Shown in pieces: positions 1 through 8,052 of a stretch of 64,000 nucleotides of DNA. The stretch lies in contig NZ_JARQXB010000015.1 of the NCBI RefSeq assembly GCF_029543105.1, positions 17,588-81,587 on the forward strand, given 5' to 3'. Position 1 is the first letter of the stretch; each line of letters starts with the position of its first letter. The position numbers were made by a program, and so were the translations under genes. Below the pieces are notes generated by a model. It did not search any database. It had not been told where the DNA came from and saw only the letters and a program-made list of their open reading frames with translations. The stretch comes from Stenotrophomonas sp. HITSZ_GD. Lineage in GTDB: Bacteria > Pseudomonadota > Gammaproteobacteria > Xanthomonadales > Xanthomonadaceae.

Positions 1-354
1 CGACCACAGTTTGAGCGTGGGTTCGCGGCGATGCTTGAGCAGTTCCTCGCGCAGCTTGTCGAAATGGTGCGGCTCGCGGAAGAACGAGGTGAGGTTGGTG
101 GTCAGCGCGTTGGTGAACGCCTGCCACTCGTCCTCGTCCTGGCCGCTTTCCAGCAGGTCCAGGTAGTCGCGGAACGAGCGCAGGCCGAGCGCGCGCAGCC
201 GCCGCGAGAGCCGGCCGTACACCATGTCGCGCTTGGCCGGCGCCAGGGCAATGCCGGCGCGCTGGTGGATCAGTTCGCACACGCGGCGGAAATCGCGGTC
301 GGCGAACTCGAATTCGCGACTGTCGACGGGGGCGGGGGAGAGGGTGGGCGGCAT
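1..354 (-). CDS. cheR: CheR, chemotaxis protein methyltransferase (N-terminal part, cut by window edge)
   Basis: The frame opens with ATG at 354 and runs off the left edge after 118 codons. The visible part begins MPPTLSPAPVDSREFEFADRD and contains an all-helical stretch with KRDMVYGRLSRRLR and then TNLTSFFREPHHF, which match the CheR N-terminal domain and the start of its SAM-dependent methyltransferase domain. CheR methylates glutamates of chemoreceptors for adaptation. A FliA-type promoter lies just upstream. Two of the nearby MCPs carry the C-terminal xWxxF tether that CheR binds. The catalytic half is outside the window. Confidence 0.93.
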   Translation of the reverse strand, partial: MPPTLSPAPVDSREFEFADRDFRRVCELIHQRAGIALAPAKRDMVYGRLSRRLRALGLRSFRDYLDLLESGQDEDEWQAFTNALTTNLTSFFREPHHFDKLREELLKHRREPTLKLWS

Positions 355-377
355 TCGGCACCTCGGGTTCAAGAAGG

Positions 378-405
378 TTATCGGCCGCGCGGGGGCGGAA
401 CTGTA
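378..405 (-). promoter_or_regulatory. FliA (sigma28) promoter of cheR
   Basis: On the minus strand the -10 element is GCCGATAA, a perfect match to the FliA consensus, at 378-385. A -35 element TACA lies at 402-405, 16 bases upstream. The -35 differs from the usual TAAA/TCAA and sits in CTACAGTTCCG, which recurs in the promoter at 32280-32306. Confidence 0.72.
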
Positions 406-455
406 GTGCGAGCGCAGTCGCAAATTTCCTGCCCGCCACGGCGTGGCCGGCGCCC

Positions 456-487
456 AAAAACAGACACCCCGGCCGGAGCCGGGGTGT
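456..487 (-). terminator. Rho-independent terminator after MCP1
   Basis: A perfect 10-bp stem (464-473 pairs with 478-487, 4-base loop CGGA) is followed on the minus strand by a run of five T (456-460). It lies about 25 bases past the stop of the MCP gene at 512, where the transcript from the 3394-3420 promoter should end. Confidence 0.85.
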
Positions 488-511
488 GTGCATTGCCACT
501 ACACGGAGAGA

Positions 512-2875
512 TCAGAATTCCTGCCAGTCGCTGTCGGCGACCACCGCTTCGGCTTCCTGGCGCGCCGGGCGGGCGGGCCGGGCAGCCGGTTGCGGGCGCG
601 CCGCGCGCTCGCTCGTGCGCGGGGCCAGCGCCGGCGCCGGTTCGGCGGCCGATTCTTCCAGGCGGAAGATCGACACCGCATCGGACAGCTGGCCGGCCTG
701 TTCTTCCATCGCGCGCGCGGCGGCGGTGGCTTCTTCCACCAACGCGGCGTTCTGCTGGGTCGTTTCGTCCATCTGGGTGATGGTCTGGTTGACCTGCTCG
801 ATGCCGGCGGACTGTTCCTGCGATGCCGCGGAAATCTCGGCCATGATGTCGGTCACGCGCTGCACCGAGGCGACGATCTCGCCCATGGTCGCGCCGGCCT
901 TGTGCACCAGCGCCGAGCCGTCGGCGACGCGGCCGACCGAATCATCGATCAGGCCCTTGATTTCCTTGGCCGCGTTGGCCGACCGCTGCGCCAGCGTGCG
1001 CACTTCCGAGGCCACCACCGCAAAGCCACGGCCCTGCTCGCCGGCACGCGCGGCTTCCACCGCGGCATTGAGCGCCAGGATGTTGGTCTGGAAGGCGATG
1101 CCGTCGATGACCGAAATGATCTCGGCGATCTTCTTGGAAGACTTCTCGATGTCGCCCATCGTGGTGACCACCTTGCCCACCACCTCGCCACCCTGCGAAG
1201 CCACCGTGGCCGCGCCCTGCGCCAGCTGGTTGGCCTGGCGGGCATGCTCGGCGTTCTGGCGCACGGTGGAGGTCAGTTCCTCCATCGAGGCGGCGGTTTC
1301 TTCCAGGTTGGCGGCCTGCTGTTCGGTACGGCGCGACAGGTCGCTGTTGCCGGCGGCGATCTCGCCGGCGGCCGAGTTGATCGCCACCGAGGACTGCTTG
1401 ATGCGGCCAACGATCTCCGTCAGCTGCTCGGCGGTGGCGTTGGCGTCGTCGCGCATGCGGGCGAACACGCCCTGGTAGTCGCCATGGATACGCACGGTCA
1501 GATCACCCTGCGACAGCGCGGCCAGCAGGCGGGAGACCTGATCGATCGAAGCACCGTTGGCGTCCAGCAAGCCGTTGAGCTGCTGGGCCAGCTGCAGGAA
1601 GAAGCCTTCCTTGCCTTCGACCGCCACGCGGCCGCCCATGTCGCCAGCCGCGGCCGACTCCACGATGCGCGCCACTTCCTCTTCCACCTGCACTTCGATG
1701 CTGCGGTCGCGCCACTCGCACACGGTGCCCACGGCCTGGCCGTCGGCGTCGCGGATCATCGAGACGATCTGCGCGATATGCGCATCGCCGTAGCGCATCT
1801 CGCGGCGCGCCGAACCGTTCTTCTCCAGTTGGGCGACGAACTTCGGGTCCACCTCGCCGCCGTGCTCGAGCACGTTGACGTGGTGGCCGACCAGCGAGGC
1901 CTCGATGTCCAGTGCCGGCAGCGCCTGCTGGAAGTCCTCGGCGTGCTGGGCGATGACCTGGTGGATGGCCGGGTTGGTGTAGACGACCTGCAGCGAGGGA
2001 TCGGTGATGATCACGCCGGTGGAGGAGGCATCCAGCGCGGTGCGGATGCGCAGGTTCTCGGCGGCGACGGCCTGGTCGCGCTCGATGCGCTCCTTCAGGT
2101 CGCGCTGCATGCGCTGCAGCGCGCGCATCAGGTCGCCCACCTCGTCGGAGGCGGCGGTGTCGATATGGCCGTCCAGCTTGCCGGTCGCCACGTCGTTGGC
2201 GACATTCACCGCGCCGCGCATGTTGCCGACCAGCGAGCGGGCGAACAGCCAGGCCAGCAACAGGCCACCGGCGATGCCGGCCAGCACCATCACCACGGTC
2301 AGCGTGACCGAGGTGGCGTGCACGGTTTCGGCGCGGTCCTTGGCTTCCTGCGCGAGGCGGTTGTCCTCGTCGATCAGCTTGGCCAGCGAAGCCTGCGCGG
2401 CCAGGTGGGCGCTGCGCGTCTCGCCGACGAAGGTGTCCACGGCGTCGTCGGGCAGGTTGAGTTCGAGCATTTCCTCGACGCTGGCGTAGGAGGCGGCGGC
2501 CTTCTTCCAGTCGGCGACGAACTGGTTGTAGAGCTTCTTCTGCGCGTCGCTGCGCAGCAGGTGCGGATAGTCGGCGATGGTGGCGTCGATATCCTTCTTC
2601 AGCTGGACCTGGCGCGTCTTGGCGTCCTGCTTGACCGCGTCGCTGGCGCGGATCAGGCCCTGGTAGGCCGAGTTGCGGAATTCGCCGAGCATGCCGCGCA
2701 GTTCGCCGGCTTCGCGCACGCTGGCCATCGAATCGCCGGCCAGATCGCGCGTCACGTTGTTGAGGGCGGCAAGGCCGGAATAGGCGATGATGCCCTGGAT
2801 CAGCATGATGACCAAGACGATGCCGAAGATCAGCATCAGCTTCGGGCCGAGTTTGAATTTGTTGATCCACTGCAT
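512..2875 (-). CDS. Methyl-accepting chemotaxis protein 1 (HAMP, PAS, CheR-tether tail)
   Basis: A 787-residue transmembrane chemoreceptor. A first membrane segment (about residues 13-32) precedes a four-helix-type periplasmic domain of about 155 residues, followed by a second membrane segment (about 188-212), a HAMP domain and a PAS-like module around [15 protein letters not shown]. The long signalling hairpin has the canonical tip [20 protein letters not shown], very close to E. coli Tar/Tsr. The protein ends DWQEF, which fits the xWxxF pentapeptide that tethers CheR/CheB. It lies downstream of the OB-fold gene in one FliA-driven unit. The ligand cannot be predicted. Confidence 0.95.
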   Translation of the reverse strand: MQWINKFKLGPKLMLIFGIVLVIMLIQGIIAYSGLAALNNVTRDLAGDSMASVREAGELRGMLGEFRNSAYQGLIRASDAVKQDAKTRQVQLKKDIDATIADYPHLLRSDAQKKLYNQFVADWKKAAASYASVEEMLELNLPDDAVDTFVGETRSAHLAAQASLAKLIDEDNRLAQEAKDRAETVHATSVTLTVVMVLAGIAGGLLLAWLFARSLVGNMRGAVNVANDVATGKLDGHIDTAASDEVGDLMRALQRMQRDLKERIERDQAVAAENLRIRTALDASSTGVIITDPSLQVVYTNPAIHQVIAQHAEDFQQALPALDIEASLVGHHVNVLEHGGEVDPKFVAQLEKNGSARREMRYGDAHIAQIVSMIRDADGQAVGTVCEWRDRSIEVQVEEEVARIVESAAAGDMGGRVAVEGKEGFFLQLAQQLNGLLDANGASIDQVSRLLAALSQGDLTVRIHGDYQGVFARMRDDANATAEQLTEIVGRIKQSSVAINSAAGEIAAGNSDLSRRTEQQAANLEETAASMEELTSTVRQNAEHARQANQLAQGAATVASQGGEVVGKVVTTMGDIEKSSKKIAEIISVIDGIAFQTNILALNAAVEAARAGEQGRGFAVVASEVRTLAQRSANAAKEIKGLIDDSVGRVADGSALVHKAGATMGEIVASVQRVTDIMAEISAASQEQSAGIEQVNQTITQMDETTQQNAALVEEATAAARAMEEQAGQLSDAVSIFRLEESAAEPAPALAPRTSERAARPQPAARPARPARQEAEAVVADSDWQEF

Positions 2876-2923
2876 GTACGCGCTTCCTCTTCCTGTGACG
2901 TTGCCCGGCGGGAGGGCCAGGCA

Positions 2924-2948
2924 CCGTCCCGCGCACGGCGCGGGACGG
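2924..2948 (-). other. GC-rich hairpin between OB-fold gene and MCP1
   Basis: An 11-bp perfect stem (2924-2934 with 2938-2948, 3-base loop) lies just after the OB-fold gene stop at 2961. No T run follows on the minus strand, so it is not a classical terminator. It may stabilise or attenuate the mRNA between the two genes. Confidence 0.5.
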
Positions 2949-2960
2949 CGCGGCGGGGTA

Positions 2961-3344
2961 TTACTTGATCGTCGCCAGCTTCAGGCTGGACGGCGAGCTG
3001 ACTTCGATTTCCGCGCGCGAGGCGTCGCGCTGGATCTTGCCGATCACGCAGACGTCCTTGCCTTCCAGGGTTTCCGGGGCGAAGGAGAACTTGCTGCGGT
3101 TGGCGCCGTCGATGCGGGCCGAGAAGGTGTGGCGCGGGAACATGCCGCCCATGTACAGGAAGGTCGGCTCGCCCTCGGAGGACTGCGCGTACTTGGCCTT
3201 CTCGACCTTGCCGCACACCATGCCGTCCTTGCCGACGAAGCGGGTCGCCATTTCCGGCGGGATCATTTCTTGGGACTGGGCCAGCACGTCGGCCGACAGG
3301 GTGGCCAGGGCCAGGGCGGGAATCAGGGTGAACAGGGTTTTCAT
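2961..3344 (-). CDS. Small periplasmic OB-fold-like protein
   Basis: A 127-residue protein with a clear signal peptide ([22 protein letters not shown], cleavage probably after VLA). The mature part contains [11 protein letters not shown], a GGMFPRHTF segment and [11 protein letters not shown], a pattern I associate with small OB-fold domains of the nuclease/NipSnap-like secreted group. No catalytic motif is seen. Two cysteines (in MVCGK and DVCVI) could pair in the periplasm. It has its own strong FliA promoter and lies directly upstream of MCP1, so it belongs to the late flagellar regulon. An accessory to the receptor's periplasmic domain is possible, but that is inference. Confidence 0.7.
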   Translation of the reverse strand: MKTLFTLIPALALATLSADVLAQSQEMIPPEMATRFVGKDGMVCGKVEKAKYAQSSEGEPTFLYMGGMFPRHTFSARIDGANRSKFSFAPETLEGKDVCVIGKIQRDASRAEIEVSSPSSLKLATIK

Positions 3345-3393
3345 GGGTATCTCCGAAGTGGGGAGGGGTGGCCTCGCGCGGGCCTTGAGGCAG

Positions 3394-3420
3394 CTATCGG
3401 CCCCTGCCCGGACAACTTGA
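3394..3420 (-). promoter_or_regulatory. FliA (sigma28) promoter of OB-fold gene and MCP1
   Basis: On the minus strand TCAAGTT (-35, TCAA at 3417-3420) is followed after 15 bases by GCCGATAG (3394-3401). Seven of eight -10 bases match the FliA consensus and the spacing is exact. The downstream start codon is at 3344. Confidence 0.85.
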
Positions 3421-3468
3421 ACGGGCGGGATGAGAACTGCGCCACAGTTCGTTCCACCGGTGGCGGCT

Positions 3469-3489
3469 GTGTCGGGGCATGCCCGACAC
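3469..3489 (-). other. Hairpin after cheW
   Basis: A perfect 8-bp stem (3469-3476 with 3482-3489, 5-base loop) lies a few bases past the cheW stop at 3496. There is no T run, so termination by this hairpin alone is uncertain. Confidence 0.45.
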
Positions 3490-3495
3490 GGGCCG

Positions 3496-3984
3496 TCAGG
3501 CGGCTTCTTCGGTGAGGGCTTCCTGCGGGGACAGGTCGGCGCTGTCCAGCAGCGTCTCGATGTCGAGCAGGATCAGCATGCGATCGTCCTGCGTGCCGAT
3601 GCCGGAAATGAAGCGGGTGTCCACGGCGGCGCCGAACTCCGGCGTCGGGCGGATCTGCTCTTCGCTGAGCGGGATCACGTCCGAGACGCTGTCCACGACG
3701 ATGCCGACCACGCGGTCCTCGACGTTGAGCACGATCATCACGGTGAAGGCGTCGTAGCGCGCTTCCTTCAGCCGCAGCTTCAGGCGCAGGTCGATGACCG
3801 GCACGATGGTGCCGCGCAGGTTGATCACGCCCTTGATGTAGTCCGGCGCGTCCGGCACGCGGGTGACCGCGTCGTAGCCGCGGATTTCCTGCACCTTGAG
3901 GATGTCCACGCCGTACTGCTCTTCGCCCAGGGCGAAGCTGAGGAATTCACCGCCGTGACCGGCGGCTGGCTTTTTGTCGTTCAT
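3496..3984 (-). CDS. cheW: CheW, chemotaxis coupling protein
   Basis: A 162-residue single CheW domain: EFLSFALGEEQYGVDILKVQEIRG at the start of the fold, then VINLRGTIVPVIDLR, the classical CheW signature, and VVDSVSDVI further on. CheW couples receptors to CheA in the array. I chose ATG at 3984 because GGAG lies six bases upstream of it. An in-frame ATG at 4026 would add 14 residues but has no ribosome-binding site and lies inside the FliA promoter. It is transcribed alone, from 4031-4057. Confidence 0.94.
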   Translation of the reverse strand: MNDKKPAAGHGGEFLSFALGEEQYGVDILKVQEIRGYDAVTRVPDAPDYIKGVINLRGTIVPVIDLRLKLRLKEARYDAFTVMIVLNVEDRVVGIVVDSVSDVIPLSEEQIRPTPEFGAAVDTRFISGIGTQDDRMLILLDIETLLDSADLSPQEALTEEAA

Positions 3985-4030
3985 CGGTGGCTCCGGGCAG
4001 GCACGGCGGAATGGCGGGGTTGCCATGCCA

Positions 4031-4057
4031 AGATCGGCCCGGGCGGCGGAATCTTTA
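4031..4057 (-). promoter_or_regulatory. FliA (sigma28) promoter of cheW
   Basis: Minus-strand TAAA (4054-4057), 15 bases, then GCCGATCT (4031-4038). The -35 is perfect, six of eight -10 bases match and the spacing is exact. The -10 reaches almost to the end of ycgR. Confidence 0.78.
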
Positions 4058-4065
4058 GGGCGCGC

Positions 4066-4869
4066 TCAGAACACGCCGCTCTTGCGCGCGTTGCGCTGGC
4101 GGTCGATGCGGAAGATGTAGCGCTGGATATCCTCGTCGGCGCCGCGTGGCAGGTTCTCGAAGCGCGCGCCGATGCGGAAGCTTTCCACGCCGTTGGCCAG
4201 GGTCTGCCGGGCCTGGCTGCAGATCGCCAGGGCGACGGGGAAGGGCGGCTGGTCGGGCAGGCGCAGCTCGCAGCGGCGGTAGACGCGCCCGACCTCCAGC
4301 AGCGGCGCGCCGGCCGGCAGGCTCACCGCCAGCCCGCCGCCGGAGATATCGATCACCCGCAGGCGCAAGGGCTCGCGCGGGAGGGCGTCTTCGTCCTCGC
4401 CCGGGTCCGGGTCGAAGCCGATCAGGCAGGTGGGCGAATCGGTGATCGGCGTTTCCAGCCGGTAATACTCGCGGCGCTGCAGGTGGTAGATGCCGGTCGG
4501 CAGCGCCGCGCGGAAGGCCACGTGGCCCTCGTGCTCGATGCGCTCGACGTGGTCGAGCCGGAAGCGGATGCGCACGCGGTCCAGCTGGGCGAAGCACAGC
4601 AGGTGGCTGGCCTCGGCGGCGGCGCGGTTGGAGGCCTCGTTCGGGCTGCCGTCCAGCAGGATCCATTCCTCGTCTTCGTCCACCTCCAGCACCGCGCTGG
4701 GAAAGGACTGGTCGCGGCCACCGATATGCGCGCTCACCAGCGAGCGCTGGTCGATCAGCGCGCGCAGCAGGCCCCGCACCTGGCGCGGATTGCGGACGAG
4801 GTAGCGGTCCTCCCCCTCGTCCGGCTCGGTATGCGGCTGCTGCGATGCGCTGGTGTCGCCTGGAAGCAT
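4066..4869 (-). CDS. ycgR: YcgR, c-di-GMP-responsive flagellar brake protein
   Basis: A 267-residue two-domain protein: an N-terminal YcgR-type beta domain (about 20-125) and a C-terminal PilZ domain. The PilZ c-di-GMP-binding motifs are present: RxxxR in QRREYYR (131-137) and DxSxxG in DISGGG (174-179). When loaded with c-di-GMP, YcgR proteins act on the flagellar motor to slow or bias rotation. I chose ATG at 4869 (MLPGDTSASQQ). The frame stays open upstream, but that sequence is not protein-like. A diguanylate cyclase (29258-32221) and a tPilZ gene (60627-61205) in the same locus suggest c-di-GMP control of motility. Confidence 0.92.
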   Translation of the reverse strand: MLPGDTSASQQPHTEPDEGEDRYLVRNPRQVRGLLRALIDQRSLVSAHIGGRDQSFPSAVLEVDEDEEWILLDGSPNEASNRAAAEASHLLCFAQLDRVRIRFRLDHVERIEHEGHVAFRAALPTGIYHLQRREYYRLETPITDSPTCLIGFDPDPGEDEDALPREPLRLRVIDISGGGLAVSLPAGAPLLEVGRVYRRCELRLPDQPPFPVALAICSQARQTLANGVESFRIGARFENLPRGADEDIQRYIFRIDRQRNARKSGVF

Positions 4870-4929
4870 GGGGCCCTTTGTCTTGCAGAAGCACGAACGG
4901 TCGGGGAAATCGACCCCGGCATGGCCTCC

Positions 4930-4956
4930 ATATCGGCCAATCGGCGCGAAATTGTA
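4930..4956 (-). promoter_or_regulatory. Probable FliA promoter of ycgR
   Basis: Minus-strand TACA (4953-4956), 15 bases, then GCCGATAT (4930-4937). The -10 matches seven of eight bases. The -35 is the TACA variant, in the context CTACAATTTCG, which resembles the cheR and cyclase promoters. Confidence 0.55.
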
Positions 4957-5047
4957 GGGTAAACAGGCTTTCTTGCGTGATGGCGTAAGCGCTTCCACGC
5001 GCGACGCGGCCGCAATGCGGGCCAGGTCGCCGTCGCGCGGGGGCGAT

Positions 5048-5076
5048 GCGCCGGCCCGCGTTGCGCGGGCCGGCGC
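5048..5076 (-). other. Strong GC hairpin after MCP2
   Basis: A perfect 13-bp stem (5048-5060 with 5064-5076, loop TTG) begins eight bases past the MCP2 stop. It lacks a T run. It could slow polymerase or protect the 3' end, and is a terminator candidate only. Confidence 0.5.
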
Positions 5077-5083
5077 CGTGGGA

Positions 5084-7270
5084 TCAGGCGGTTTCCAGCG
5101 GCTCGACGGCCTGGCGGCCCAGGCGCTGCACCAGCCGCCGCGCGTCCGCCTCTTCGGCGGCGGCCAGGCGGAACTGCGCCACGGCCTCGCGCAGCTCGCC
5201 GGCCTGCTCTTCCAGCGCACGCGCCGAGGCGGTGGCTTCCTCCACCAGCGCGGCGTTCTGCTGTGTGGTTTCGTCCATCTGGGTGATGGTCTGGTTGACC
5301 TGCTCGATGCCGGCGGACTGCTCCTGCGAGGCGGCCGAGATCTCGCTCATGATGTCGGTCACGCGCCGCACCGAGGCGACGATCTCGCTCATGGTGCCGC
5401 CGGCGTGGTGCACCAGTGCCGACCCCTCGGCGACCTTGTCGACCGAATCGTCGATCAGGCCCTTGATCTCCTTGGCCGCGTTGGCCGACCGCTGGGCCAG
5501 CGTGCGCACTTCCGAGGCCACGACCGCGAAGCCGCGGCCCTGTTCGCCGGCACGCGCCGCTTCCACCGCGGCATTGAGCGCGAGGATGTTGGTCTGGAAG
5601 GCGATGCCGTCGATGACCGAAATGATCTCGGCGATCTTCTTCGAGGAGGCTTCGATGCCGGTCATGGTGGCGACCACCTTGCCGACCACCTCGCCGCCCT
5701 GCGAGGCGACCGAGGCCGCGCCGAGCGCCAGCTGGTTGGCCTGGCGCGCGTGTTCGGCGTTCTGCTTCACCGTGGAGGTCAGTTCCTCCATCGAGGCGGC
5801 GGTTTCTTCCAGGTTGGCGGCCTGCTGTTCGGTGCGCCGGGAGAGGTCGCTATTGCCCTGCGCGATCTCGCTGGCGGCCAGGTTGATGCTGCCGGTGGCT
5901 TCCTGGATGCGGCCGACAATGCCGGTCAGCTGATCCACGGTGGCATCGGCATCGTCGCGCATGCGCGCGAACACGCCATGGAACTCGCCGTGCATGCGCG
6001 CGGTGAGGTCGCCCTGGGCGATGGCGCGCAGCAGGGCCGAGAGCTTGCCCAGGTTGCGGTCGTTGACGGCCATCATCGAGTTGAGGTCGCCGACCATGAC
6101 GGCGAAATCGAACTGGAAAGCCGCCTCGTCGCCACGCACCGAGAAATCGCCGGCGGCGGCGGCCTGTGCGAGGCGCTTGATCTCGTTGTTGATCGCCCGC
6201 AGGCTGTCGCGCACGCCGTTGATGGCGGCGGTGATGACGGCCTTTTCGCCGGGCAGGGCTTCCATTTCCTGCGACAGGTCGCCGGCCGCGTAGGCCTGCG
6301 CGAGCTCCACCACGCGCAAGGTGACGCGGATATGGTCGGCCGCCAGGCGGTTGGTGCCTTCGACCATGGTGGCGAACTCGCCGGAGAAGGCATGGCTGTC
6401 GATGCGGTAGCTGACGCTGCCCGCATCGTGCTGGCGGGCCATCTCGTGCTGGGCTTCGATGACATCGCGCAGGCGGGCCTGCATCTCGTCCATCGCCTGC
6501 AGCATCTGCCCGACTTCGTCGCGGCCACGATGGCCGACATGCACGTGCAGGTCGCCTTGCGACACGCCCTTGATCACCGCCAGTGCGCGGCCCACCGGCA
6601 CCAGCACCGAGTTGCCGAGCAGCCAGCCCAGGCCCAGGTTGATGAGCACCAGCACGCCGCCGGCCAAGGCCATGATGCCGGTGAACACCAGCGCCTGGGA
6701 TTGCGTATCGTCGACGTAGACGCCGGTGCCGATCACCCATCCCCAGGGCTGGTAGAGCGTGTTGTAGGAGGTCTTGGCGACCGGGTCCTTCTTGCCGGGC
6801 TTGGCCCAGGTGTAATCCACGTAGCCGCCGCCGGCCTGCGCGACTTTGACGAACTCGGGGAAAATGCGCTTGCCGTCGGGGCTGAGCACATCGTTGAGCG
6901 GCTTGCCCACGAGGTCCGGCCGCGTGGGGTGCATGAGCATGTTCGGCTTTTCGTCGGTGACGTAGAAGTAATCCACGCCCTTGTTGGCCTGCAGCGTGGC
7001 CAGCGTGGCCAGGGCCTGTTGCTGGGCCTGTTCCAGCGACAATTCGCCCTTCTCGGCGCGGGCGGCGAACGATTCCACGACGCCCAGCGCCATCTGGGTC
7101 TGCGCCTTCAGCGCGGCCTGGCGCGTGTGGGTGAGGTCGAGGTACTGCATCCGCGCGGCGACGACCGCCAGGGCGACGATGCCGACCGCGACCAGGAAGG
7201 TCTGCGAGAGGAACTTGCGCTTCAAGGGCATGTTGGCCATGGCCTGGGCGAGGGCGCTTTGCGTTTTCAT
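5084..7270 (-). CDS. Methyl-accepting chemotaxis protein 2 (single Cache sensor)
   Basis: A 728-residue chemoreceptor. The first membrane segment is at about 21-39. The periplasmic part has a single-Cache (sCache_2-like) signature with [17 protein letters not shown] and [14 protein letters not shown], typical of small-molecule sensing. A second membrane segment and a HAMP follow, then further HAMP-like helical repeats ([12 protein letters not shown] type) and a signalling domain nearly identical to that of the neighbouring MCPs. It ends AVEPLETA and lacks the xWxxF tether. ATG at 7270 was preferred to an upstream in-frame start at 7354 because the FliA promoter (7314-7340) lies between them. 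Confidence 0.94.
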   Translation of the reverse strand: MKTQSALAQAMANMPLKRKFLSQTFLVAVGIVALAVVAARMQYLDLTHTRQAALKAQTQMALGVVESFAARAEKGELSLEQAQQQALATLATLQANKGVDYFYVTDEKPNMLMHPTRPDLVGKPLNDVLSPDGKRIFPEFVKVAQAGGGYVDYTWAKPGKKDPVAKTSYNTLYQPWGWVIGTGVYVDDTQSQALVFTGIMALAGGVLVLINLGLGWLLGNSVLVPVGRALAVIKGVSQGDLHVHVGHRGRDEVGQMLQAMDEMQARLRDVIEAQHEMARQHDAGSVSYRIDSHAFSGEFATMVEGTNRLAADHIRVTLRVVELAQAYAAGDLSQEMEALPGEKAVITAAINGVRDSLRAINNEIKRLAQAAAAGDFSVRGDEAAFQFDFAVMVGDLNSMMAVNDRNLGKLSALLRAIAQGDLTARMHGEFHGVFARMRDDADATVDQLTGIVGRIQEATGSINLAASEIAQGNSDLSRRTEQQAANLEETAASMEELTSTVKQNAEHARQANQLALGAASVASQGGEVVGKVVATMTGIEASSKKIAEIISVIDGIAFQTNILALNAAVEAARAGEQGRGFAVVASEVRTLAQRSANAAKEIKGLIDDSVDKVAEGSALVHHAGGTMSEIVASVRRVTDIMSEISAASQEQSAGIEQVNQTITQMDETTQQNAALVEEATASARALEEQAGELREAVAQFRLAAAEEADARRLVQRLGRQAVEPLETA

Positions 7271-7313
7271 CGACTCGGCTCGTTTTGCGGGAATAGGCGG
7301 ATGCCTAAGCGGA

Positions 7314-7340
7314 ATAACGGCTTTGCGGGGCCAAAATTGA
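7314..7340 (-). promoter_or_regulatory. FliA (sigma28) promoter of MCP2
   Basis: Minus-strand TCAA (7337-7340), exactly 15 bases, then GCCGTTAT (7314-7321), six of eight matches. It lies 44 bases upstream of the chosen start. Confidence 0.7.
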
Positions 7341-7472
7341 GCGCTGGGTCTCAACGCGCGGTTGATGGAATTCCGCTGGGCGATTCATGGCTTGGATCGC
7401 CGGGTGTGTGTGTGCTGCCCGGGGCGGTTGGTATTTCCCTTCGAAGCATTGGCGCTGGATGTTCGGCGCGCG

Positions 7473-7580
7473 GCGAGCGGTGGCGGCCTGTGGCCGGGAC
7501 ACGCCGTGAACCCATCCATGGGGGCTCGTAGGCGACATCCATGTCGCCTACGGTCCCGGCCACAGGCCGCCACCGCTCGC
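7473..7580. repeat. Nested inverted-repeat element, copy 1
   Basis: Outer arms 7473-7499 and 7554-7580 are perfect 27-bp inverted repeats. Inside is a core of about 54-62 bp with a second perfect 11-bp hairpin, GTAGGCGACAT (7528-7538) pairing with 7541-7551. The same core recurs in reverse orientation at 7761-7864 and at the right window edge. It resembles the dispersed intergenic palindromes common in Xanthomonadaceae genomes. Confidence 0.85.
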
Positions 7581-7760
7581 CCGAAAGACCACGTGAGCCG
7601 ACAGAAATGCAAAAACAGGCGCCGCAGATCATCGCGCAGCGCCGTAGCTTTCGCGCATGCGCGCCGCGCTGACCAGGAAGGCAGGGCACGCATCGCCGCG
7701 CGTGCCGGGCCCGCGGCGCCTGCATTTGATTGCCGGCCCGTACACGCTGCACGTCCGGGT

Positions 7761-7864
7761 GCCCGGTGGCGAACCCTTGTCGGGACCGTAGGCGACATGG
7801 ATGTCGCCTACGAGCCTCCATGGATGGATTCACGGCGTGTCCCGGCAAGGGTTCGCCACCGGGC
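7761..7864. repeat. Nested inverted-repeat element, copy 2
   Basis: Outer arms 7761-7785 and 7840-7864 are 25-bp inverted repeats with one mismatch. Their sequence is unrelated to the arms of copy 1. The internal core (about 7782-7843) is copy 1's core in the opposite orientation, with a single base difference in the shared CCATGGATGG region. Confidence 0.85.
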
Positions 7865-7867
7865 GCC

Positions 7868-8030
7868 GCGCGACGAACCCCGCGAGCCGCGCCTCAGGAA
7901 GGAGGCAACCCGATCACCGCGCGACGAACCCCGCGAGCCGCGCCCCAGGAAGGAGGCGAGCCGATCACCGCGCGACGAACCCCGCGAGCCGCGCCTCAGG
8001 AAGGAGGCACACCGATCACCGCGCGACGAA
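7868..8030. repeat. 51-bp direct tandem repeat, three full units plus 10 bases
   Basis: Units at 7868-7918, 7919-7969 and 7970-8020, then a 10-base start of a fourth. Each begins GCGCGACGAACCCCGCGAGC and they differ at only a few positions near the unit end. There are no spacers, so this is not a CRISPR array. It sits just downstream of MCP3. The length is a multiple of three, but I see no sign that it is translated. Confidence 0.88.
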
Positions 8031-8052
8031 GCGAACCAAAAAAGCAGCCCCC

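Larger units (their letters stand above)
7341..8052. other. Intergenic region, repeat-rich, no gene supported
   Basis: About 700 bases between MCP2 and MCP3. It contains two nested inverted-repeat elements (7473-7580 and 7761-7864) and a 51-bp tandem array (7868-8030), described separately. Open frames exist on both strands but translate to Arg/Pro/Ala-rich sequence without domains. The stretches 7341-7472 and 7581-7760 hold nothing I recognise. Confidence 0.7.

Noticed and set aside
443..2968. Long plus-strand open frame of about 840 codons across MCP1
   Set aside because: It is antisense to a clear MCP, is His/Gly/Arg-rich without domains, and exists because GC-rich codons on the minus strand avoid stops on the plus strand. 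The same applies to long plus-strand frames at 4973-7531, 9634-13221, 13303-15606, 19859-22366, 46396-48453 and 57013-60558.
4870..5220. N-terminal extension of YcgR to an upstream start near 5220
   Set aside because: The extra sequence overlaps the MCP2 3' end, is Arg/Pro-rich and would start above the probable FliA promoter.
7351..7848. Minus-strand frame through the repeat region reading as a 165-residue protein
   Set aside because: It translates palindromic repeat elements, has no ribosome-binding site or domain, and similar frames arise on the other strand at the same place.
7868..8030. Possible CRISPR array
   Set aside because: The units are directly adjacent without variable spacers, are 51 bp long, are too few, and no cas gene is present.
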